Shown: piece by piece, positions 15,159 through 19,328 of the stretch | Numbering within the stretch: the first letter of the stretch is position 1 | Layout: each line of letters begins with the position of its first letter | NCBI GenBank assembly: GCA_001273335.1 | Contig: LFWV01000006.1 | Coordinates: 1-19,328, forward strand | Source of the DNA: a miscellaneous Crenarchaeota group-1 archaeon SG8-32-3 | Lineage (GTDB): Archaea > Thermoproteota > Bathyarchaeia > Bathyarchaeales > Bathycorpusculaceae | Direction: 5' to 3' | Length of the DNA: 19,328 nucleotides | Made by a program: the position numbers and the translations under genes | The notes under the pieces: generated by a model | Databases searched by the model: none | The model's input: only the letters and a program-made list of their open reading frames with translations | Told to the model about the DNA's origin: nothing

Positions 15159-15186
15159 AAGCGACTTATTTAATTGTTGACTCACT

Positions 15187-15408
15187 ATGGGGAAGCACAA
15201 CTCAGTTATTCTGATTGATTACTCCAAATGTTCTCCTTGTTCCGGGCTTATCTGTATTGGTGTTTGCCCATTCGGCGTTTTGGAAGCAGGTACAGACGAC
15301 AAACCCCAAATCGTCGATGTCGTATCATGCACTAGATGCGGCGTCTGCGCAAACCTGTGCCCCTTAAAAGCGATCACTATAAATCAAAACGAATCAAAAG
15401 ACAAGTAA
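15187..15408 (+). CDS. Small 2[4Fe-4S]-type ferredoxin
   Basis: A 73-residue ferredoxin. The first Cys group is SKCSPCSGLICIGVCPFG, with a Ser-Gly-Leu-Ile insertion between the second and third Cys compared with the usual CxxCxxC. The second is CTRCGVCANLCPLKA, a standard cluster motif. Probably a soluble single-electron carrier. Its TAA stop is followed after 2 nt by the cbiZ ribosome site, so the two form an operon. ATG 15187 is supported by the preceding TATA element; no strong ribosome site is seen, consistent with a short or absent leader. Its partner may be one of the radical SAM enzymes downstream, which need low-potential electrons. Confidence 0.88.
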   Translation: MGKHNSVILIDYSKCSPCSGLICIGVCPFGVLEAGTDDKPQIVDVVSCTRCGVCANLCPLKAITINQNESKDK

Positions 15409-15410
15409 CA

Positions 15411-15417
15411 GGAGGAT
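15411..15417 (+). promoter_or_regulatory. Strong ribosome binding site before cbiZ
   Basis: GGAGGAT, the best Shine-Dalgarno in the window. It lies 60 nt before the first conventional in-frame start codon (GTG 15475) but at ideal distance from ACG 15424, so it decides the start question. Confidence 0.65.
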
Positions 15418-15423
15418 GAATTT

Positions 15424-16125
15424 ACGAAGCAAGTTCTCTTAGGCAATTTTGGAAAAGTTGTTCTGAAAGACAACGTGCTAGCTTTCATCTCCGACATTGA
15501 ACTAAGCACTGTCAGCTCAGCCATCTACAATGGCGGCTTCAAAAAAGCAAAAGCCATACTCAATGTACAAACACCCGAGGAACTCAGCGACCGAAAACTA
15601 CACGAAAACCCCCAAAAACTCATAATCAACTCCGCAAAAAAACTCGGAATCTCACATCATTTTGTTGGGATGGTAACGGCTGCCGCAGTAGACAAGTTCG
15701 CTTTGGTTTCAAAGAAACATGGTGACCTCACAGTAACCGTTGCTGCTACAGCAGTTGACCCTGAAGGCAACACTTGTTCTCACGCCGAAACCGCAGGCGA
15801 AACCATGACGGTTGAAGAAATGCCGGGAACAATAAACATAATGATAATAATAGATGGAAACCCAACCGAAAGCTGCCTAGTAAGCACAGTACTCACTGCA
15901 ACAGAAGCAAAGACAGCGGCAATTTGGGAACTAGATATCAAAAGCAGATACTCAGGCGATGTAGCTACAGGCACAATAACAGATGCAATAATCGTGGCGA
16001 AAACAAACCGAGGCGGACCAATAATTTACGGAGGTCCCGCCTCAAAACTTGGCCAGCTAGTTGGATACTGTACAAGAAAAGCCGTGAAAGAATCCATAAT
16101 GAAAGCTAACCAATACCTGCAATAA
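15424..16125 (+). CDS. cbiZ: Adenosylcobinamide amidohydrolase CbiZ
   Basis: Hydrolyses the aminopropanol amide of adenosylcobinamide to adenosylcobyric acid, the archaeal cobinamide salvage step. ELSTVSSAIYNGGFKKAK, the GMVTAA segment, a central beta-rich region (GDLTVTVAATAVDPEG) and the C-terminal ATGTITDAIIVA support the family. The usual-length protein needs codons upstream of the first ordinary start, GTG 15475: the frame is open from the ferredoxin stop and reads TKQVLLGNFGKVVLKDN. A perfect ribosome site (GGAGG at 15411-15415) lies 8 nt before ACG 15424, where ATG would be expected. I therefore place the start at this ACG (233 residues), a non-canonical codon or a sequence variant; GTG 15475 (216 residues) is the conservative alternative. 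ATG 15416 is out of frame and stops after eight codons. Confidence 0.85.
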   Translation, partial: TKQVLLGNFGKVVLKDNVLAFISDIELSTVSSAIYNGGFKKAKAILNVQTPEELSDRKLHENPQKLIINSAKKLGISHHFVGMVTAAAVDKFALVSKKHGDLTVTVAATAVDPEGNTCSHAETAGETMTVEEMPGTINIMIIIDGNPTESCLVSTVLTATEAKTAAIWELDIKSRYSGDVATGTITDAIIVAKTNRGGPIIYGGPASKLGQLVGYCTRKAVKESIMKANQYLQ

Positions 16126-16166
16126 ATATAACGAAAAACTCGCTTTCTAATATGAAAACTGAAAAC

Positions 16167-16174
16167 CTTAAATA
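16167..16174 (+). promoter_or_regulatory. TATA box of the second Cys-rich gene
   Basis: CCTTAAAT lies in the AT-rich gap after cbiZ; initiation near 16197 falls downstream of GTG 16191 and so argues against that codon as start. Confidence 0.45.
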
Positions 16175-16223
16175 ACCTGCAAATTATTCCGTGTACAAAA
16201 GTCATAATAAAATGGTGAGAAAC

Positions 16224-17159
16224 TTGAAATTTGCTACCTTCCTATATCAACCCGAACCAGCTGAAGGCGTTGACATAAACTTCTATCGCATCAAACCAGA
16301 ATCCGGAACAGTAGGAAAGCCTAATCCCAAAATGTACACCAATATAGCTGTTTTCGGAGACAACGCAATGGCACAAAAACACCCAGAGTGGATATCCGTT
16401 TCAAAGGATGGACCATCATTCCGAAGGCTGACCGCTCCGAAAGTTAACGGAATAAAACCTGGAAATAAGAAATACAATCTCCGATGGGATGTCTTGTGCA
16501 TGACAAACCCCGAAGTCAGGGAGTACAACCTCACACTAATCGAGGATTGCGCTCGTCAGACCCCGGGAATAAGCATAAGCAGTCAGCACTTCGCTGACCA
16601 CGGATTTTGTGTGTGCCCCCGTTGCGTGGAACTCTGGCGGCAAAGCGGGTTAAACTGGTACGACTGGAGAGCCCAGACAGTAACCGAGTTCTTGAAAGAA
16701 GTGAAAGACTGCATTGGAGGTAAGCCTCTATACGTGAACATGCTACCTGACCCAGTACTTGGCAGAGAAAGGTTCGGATATGATTTCGATGCTTTAGCAG
16801 AGTATGCTGACGTTTTCGTGATTCCAATGTTTTCTAAGGCTTACCCTTCTCCATGGTACTGGGAAATGTTAGCCAGAGCATTCAAAAGCAAACTGAAAAA
16901 ACCAGTGTTCACCAATCTTTACGTCCGCGGACCAAACGACGACCCAAAACAAGTTCCAACAACCGAACAACTGTTAACTGTCGCGGTTCGCATAGCCAGA
17001 ACAGGTGTTGATGGAATAATCTTCTTAGCCGAAACTGCACAGAGAATTCGAGACTTCCAGAAAGCCGCAGTGCAGAGCACAAATGTGCTGGCAGAGCTAG
17101 ATGGTTACGGCGGAGATGAAGTTATAGACTTAGTTAGCAGATGGAAGTCGCTTTTCTAA
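16224..17159 (+). CDS. Cys-rich protein of unknown family, possible TIM-barrel, paralogue of the gene at 14242
   Basis: A 311-residue protein starting MKFATFLYQPEPAEGVDINFYRI, collinear with its paralogue: ISVSKDG aligns with VAVSKNG, LCMTNPEVREYNL with VCPTNPEYREKVL, and FCVCPRCVELWRQSGLNW is identical in both (residues 128-145 here), followed by WRAQ and DPVLxxERFGxDFD. The CxC pair near the paralogue's N-terminus is absent, so only the central Cys block is shared. The start is set at TTG 16224, with GGTGAG just upstream; ATG 16212 is the alternative, and GTG 16191 lies before the predicted transcription start. DNA identity in the motif is broken at third positions, so the duplication is old and the block is under selection. 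Function unknown; context suggests a link with corrinoid metabolism. Confidence 0.72.
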   Translation: MKFATFLYQPEPAEGVDINFYRIKPESGTVGKPNPKMYTNIAVFGDNAMAQKHPEWISVSKDGPSFRRLTAPKVNGIKPGNKKYNLRWDVLCMTNPEVREYNLTLIEDCARQTPGISISSQHFADHGFCVCPRCVELWRQSGLNWYDWRAQTVTEFLKEVKDCIGGKPLYVNMLPDPVLGRERFGYDFDALAEYADVFVIPMFSKAYPSPWYWEMLARAFKSKLKKPVFTNLYVRGPNDDPKQVPTTEQLLTVAVRIARTGVDGIIFLAETAQRIRDFQKAAVQSTNVLAELDGYGGDEVIDLVSRWKSLF

Positions 17160-17222
17160 GCAAATTCACAATTCTTTTTCCTCTTCAACGAAGTAATTCC
17201 ACGTTAATTCTAATTAGAAAAC

Positions 17223-17230
17223 TATATAAT
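17223..17230 (+). promoter_or_regulatory. TATA box of the first radical SAM gene
   Basis: TATATAAT, with initiation expected near 17253 and a leader of about 19 nt before ATG 17272. Confidence 0.5.
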
Positions 17231-17271
17231 TAATCAAGATAATAGGTTTCTCAGCGACTGGTTAGACTGCT

Positions 17272-18456
17272 ATGAAAGTAACCTTGATTAATCCTCCTTA
17301 TCCGAAAAATGCTCATTCACATCCACCATTTATCCCCTTAGGCATTGCTTACTTGGGAGCGGTTGCCGAAAAAGCTGATCATGAAGTAAGCGTAATCGAC
17401 TGCCAAGCAGAAAAACTAACACCCGATACCTTCCGCCAACGCATCAGCCAACAAAACCCAGATGTCATAGGCATAACTGCAACCACCCTCCTCTACAAAT
17501 CAGCCAAAAAAATTCTCGAAATCGCTAAAGAACAACACCCAAAAGCCACAACCATGATTGGCGGAAGCCACGTAAGCTTCTGGGACGAAAACACCCTCAA
17601 CGAATCTCCAAGCATAGACTTAGTTGTACGACGCGAAGGCGAGCTAACCTTTCTTGAACTGCTAGAGCGGGTGGCAGCAGAAAAACCTTTCACAGGAGTC
17701 TTAGGCACAACATTTCGTGCAAGTGATGGAAACATCATCCGTAACGAAGACAGACCCTTCCTGCAAGACCTAGACTCCCTTCCATCCCCCGCATACCATC
17801 TACTTCCCCTAGAAGCATTCCGCCGTATGGGCAAAACCATCTTCCCCCTAGTTACAAGTCGTGGCTGTGTTCAATGGTGTGATTTCTGCAGTACTGTTCG
17901 CATGTTCGGCAGAAGCTACCGTATGCGCAGCCCTAAGAACGTAGTCGACGAAATGGAAAAGCTTCACACCAAATACGGCGAAAGCCAATTCACCTTCTAC
18001 GATGACGCATTCACAGTGAACCGTCAACACGTATTACAAATGTGCGAAGATATCAAAGCTCGCAAACTCAACATCACTTGGGACTGCGAAACGCGCGTCG
18101 ACATGGTTGACGAAGAATTGTTAACAGCAATGTACAACGCAGGCTGCATAACCGTATGGTTCGGCGTGGAATCTGGCTCAGAAAAAATTCTTTGCCAAAT
18201 GAACAAAAAAATCAAATTAGAAGAAACACGACAAGCTTTCAAGACCGCACAGAAAGTAGGTTTAATGACAATCGCAAGCGCAGTTATTGGGTTCCCAGGC
18301 GAAACTGAAGAGACCGCTTGGGAAACAATAAACTTCATCAACTCTCTGAACCCTGATGACATAGGCTTCTACGTGGCGACACCTTATCCTGGGACTCCGA
18401 TGTATGAGCAAGTGGTCAAGAATGGCTGGTTGCGGGTAACGGACTCCGACTTTTGA
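17272..18456 (+). CDS. B12-binding radical SAM enzyme, frameshifted near the 3' end
   Basis: A 394-residue product. Residues 1-150 form a cobalamin-binding-type Rossmann domain (VTLINPPYP at 3-11, IPLGIAYLGA, and MIGGSHVS). The radical SAM domain has CVQWCDFC, the CxxxCxxC that holds the [4Fe-4S]-SAM cluster, then YDDAFTVN, TRVDMVDEELL, FGVESGSEKIL and VIGFPGETEET. Such enzymes often methylate or rearrange unactivated carbons, for example in lipids, quinones or peptides; the substrate is not known here. After TPMYEQVVKNGWLRVTD the frame ends at SDF-TGA, but the expected continuation (TPTFETPQLSMERIREIRYK) lies in the next frame, so about 65 C-terminal residues are lost. A paralogue follows immediately. 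Confidence 0.9.
   Translation: MKVTLINPPYPKNAHSHPPFIPLGIAYLGAVAEKADHEVSVIDCQAEKLTPDTFRQRISQQNPDVIGITATTLLYKSAKKILEIAKEQHPKATTMIGGSHVSFWDENTLNESPSIDLVVRREGELTFLELLERVAAEKPFTGVLGTTFRASDGNIIRNEDRPFLQDLDSLPSPAYHLLPLEAFRRMGKTIFPLVTSRGCVQWCDFCSTVRMFGRSYRMRSPKNVVDEMEKLHTKYGESQFTFYDDAFTVNRQHVLQMCEDIKARKLNITWDCETRVDMVDEELLTAMYNAGCITVWFGVESGSEKILCQMNKKIKLEETRQAFKTAQKVGLMTIASAVIGFPGETEETAWETINFINSLNPDDIGFYVATPYPGTPMYEQVVKNGWLRVTDSDF
17311..17369 (+). repeat. 59-nt direct repeat, copy 1 (inside first radical SAM gene)
   Basis: Begins GCTCATTCACATCCACC and ends GGAGCGGTTGCCGA; identical to 18787-18845 at every base, while flanking codons differ at most third positions. Encodes AHSHPPFIPLGIAYLGAVA. Confidence 0.85.
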
Positions 18457-18634
18457 GACGCCTCAGTTGAGTATGGAAAGAATCCGCGAAATCCGCTACA
18501 AGGCGCATCAAAAGTTTTACCTGCGACCAAGATACGTGCTTAAAATGATGCGAAGAGGCGGAACCTACGGCAGGTCTGGACTGAAAACATCTGCTGCATA
18601 CGCCCTCAGAGCCATGCATATAAAACTCTCCTAG
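18443..18634 (+). pseudogene. Out-of-frame C-terminal remnant of the preceding radical SAM gene
   Basis: In the +1 frame relative to 17272-18456, codons from 18443 to TAG 18632-18634 encode TPTFETPQLSMERIREIRYK followed by a basic stretch with FYLRPRYVLKMMRRGGTYGRS, typical of the C-terminus of B12-binding radical SAM proteins. It has no start of its own. The junction at about 18438-18445 lacks the residues expected between VTD and TPTFETP, so a short deletion not divisible by three is likely. Confidence 0.75.
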
Positions 18635-18697
18635 GTCCTTCTTCACAAAAGGTCTTATCACCAATCCCCAAATTCGTTGTGAAAATCTAAGAAAACA

Positions 18698-18707
18698 ATA
18701 TATTTAA
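18698..18707 (+). promoter_or_regulatory. TATA box of the second radical SAM gene
   Basis: ATATATTTAA, with initiation expected near 18730 and a short leader to ATG 18748. The 18635-18747 gap shows nothing else. Confidence 0.5.
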
Positions 18708-18747
18708 TCCAACGTTAGAGTTCTCCACTAGAAAAAGGCCATCTGAA

Positions 18748-19328
18748 ATGAAGATTACCCTAGTTAATCCGCCCTATCCACCAACCGCTCATTCACATCC
18801 ACCATTTATCCCCTTAGGCATTGCTTACTTGGGAGCGGTTGCCGAGCAAGCGGGACACGAAGTCACAATAATTGACTGCCAAGCGGAGAAGCTGACTTAC
18901 GAAGCTTTTCGTGCTCGTATCGCACGAACACCGTCAGAAGTAGTCGGGGTGACAGCGACAACGTTGCTCTATAAATCCGCCATGAAACTAATTACCATAG
19001 CAAAACAAACCCAACCGCAAACAGTTACCCTGCTTGGTGGATCACATGGTACTTTCTGGGATGAAAACGCCCTCAATGAACATCCAAGCTTAGACATTGT
19101 AGTGCGAAGAGAAGGCGAACAAACCTTCGTCGAACTTCTCGAAAACCTTCAGAACCAATCTGACCTCAGAGGTCTGTTAGGCATAACATACAGAAACAAA
19201 GATAAAATCACCCGCAATGCAGACAGACCCTTCATAGAAGATTTAGACTCGCTACCTTTCCCAGCCCATCACTTACTGCCGCTTAAAAACCTAAAGCATA
19301 ACGGCAAAATCCTGTTCCCATTAGTCAG
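18748..19328 (+). CDS. B12-binding radical SAM enzyme, N-terminal part (cut by right edge)
   Basis: Open from ATG 18748 to the window end, 193 codons, covering the cobalamin-binding domain and the approach to the radical SAM core. It is collinear with the preceding gene: KITLVNPPYP, HSHPPFIPLGIAYLGAVAE, VTATTLLYKSA, LLGGSH, DIVVRREGEQTF and DLDSLPFPAHHLLPL all match the copy at 17272, then KILFPLVS stops just short of the CxxxCxxC motif. The two are tandem paralogues, diverged through most of the gene but sharing a 59-nt identical stretch (18787-18845). This copy may be the intact one, since the first has lost its C-terminal frame. Cluster motif and full length cannot be checked here. Confidence 0.9.
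   Translation, partial: MKITLVNPPYPPTAHSHPPFIPLGIAYLGAVAEQAGHEVTIIDCQAEKLTYEAFRARIARTPSEVVGVTATTLLYKSAMKLITIAKQTQPQTVTLLGGSHGTFWDENALNEHPSLDIVVRREGEQTFVELLENLQNQSDLRGLLGITYRNKDKITRNADRPFIEDLDSLPFPAHHLLPLKNLKHNGKILFPLV
18787..18845 (+). repeat. 59-nt direct repeat, copy 2 (inside second radical SAM gene)
   Basis: Exact match to 17311-17369, about 1.48 kb downstream, at the equivalent codons of the tandem paralogue. It is a recombination substrate that could loop out the intervening DNA. Confidence 0.85.

Noticed and set aside
1..19328. CRISPR arrays, transposases or phage genes
   Set aside because: No regular repeat-spacer pattern, transposase motif or terminal inverted repeats with target duplication were seen.

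Overview
The window is archaeal, most likely from a Thermoproteota-type lineage such as Bathyarchaeia. The archaeal assignment is firm: there is a TFIIB homologue (TFB) overlapped by Gar1, a stand-alone 53-residue ribosomal protein L40e, deoxyhypusine synthase, and TATA boxes 25-30 nt upstream of start codons, several apparently leaderless. The Bathyarchaeia suggestion is inference from gene content. I see no tRNA, rRNA, CRISPR array or insertion sequence.

Positions 1-6121 are all on the minus strand: a deoxyhypusine synthase cut by the left edge, a single-cysteine flavoprotein disulfide reductase directly behind glycine cleavage H protein, inositol-1-phosphate synthase with a TTG start, and arginyl-tRNA synthetase. 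A class II histone deacetylase / acetylpolyamine amidohydrolase gene diverges from argS. Positions 7100-10700 carry a four-cluster ferredoxin with a charged tail, L40e (plus strand, missed by simple ORF length cut-offs), a DUF116 protein, a decayed zinc-ribbon/coiled-coil gene, and the gar1-tfb operon.

Positions 10700-14140 hold a small broken membrane ORF, an HtpX-like M48 membrane protease with a canonical EF-hand loop, and a divergent pair: an asparagine-synthase-type PP-loop protein without a glutaminase domain (minus) and a nitrilase-superfamily amidohydrolase (plus). By domain logic this pair could be a split, NAD-synthetase-like amidotransferase.

Positions 14240-19328 look accessory and cobalamin-linked. 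Two diverged paralogues of an unrecognised Cys-rich, possibly TIM-barrel family lie on either side of a ferredoxin-cbiZ operon. Two tandem B12-binding radical SAM genes follow. The first has lost its C-terminal frame by a frameshift, the second runs off the right edge, and the two share a 59-nt identical tract that suggests gene conversion. CbiZ salvages the corrinoid that such radical SAM enzymes use, and the ferredoxin could supply electrons. This block is the best candidate for an undescribed system, but its substrate cannot be read from the sequence.
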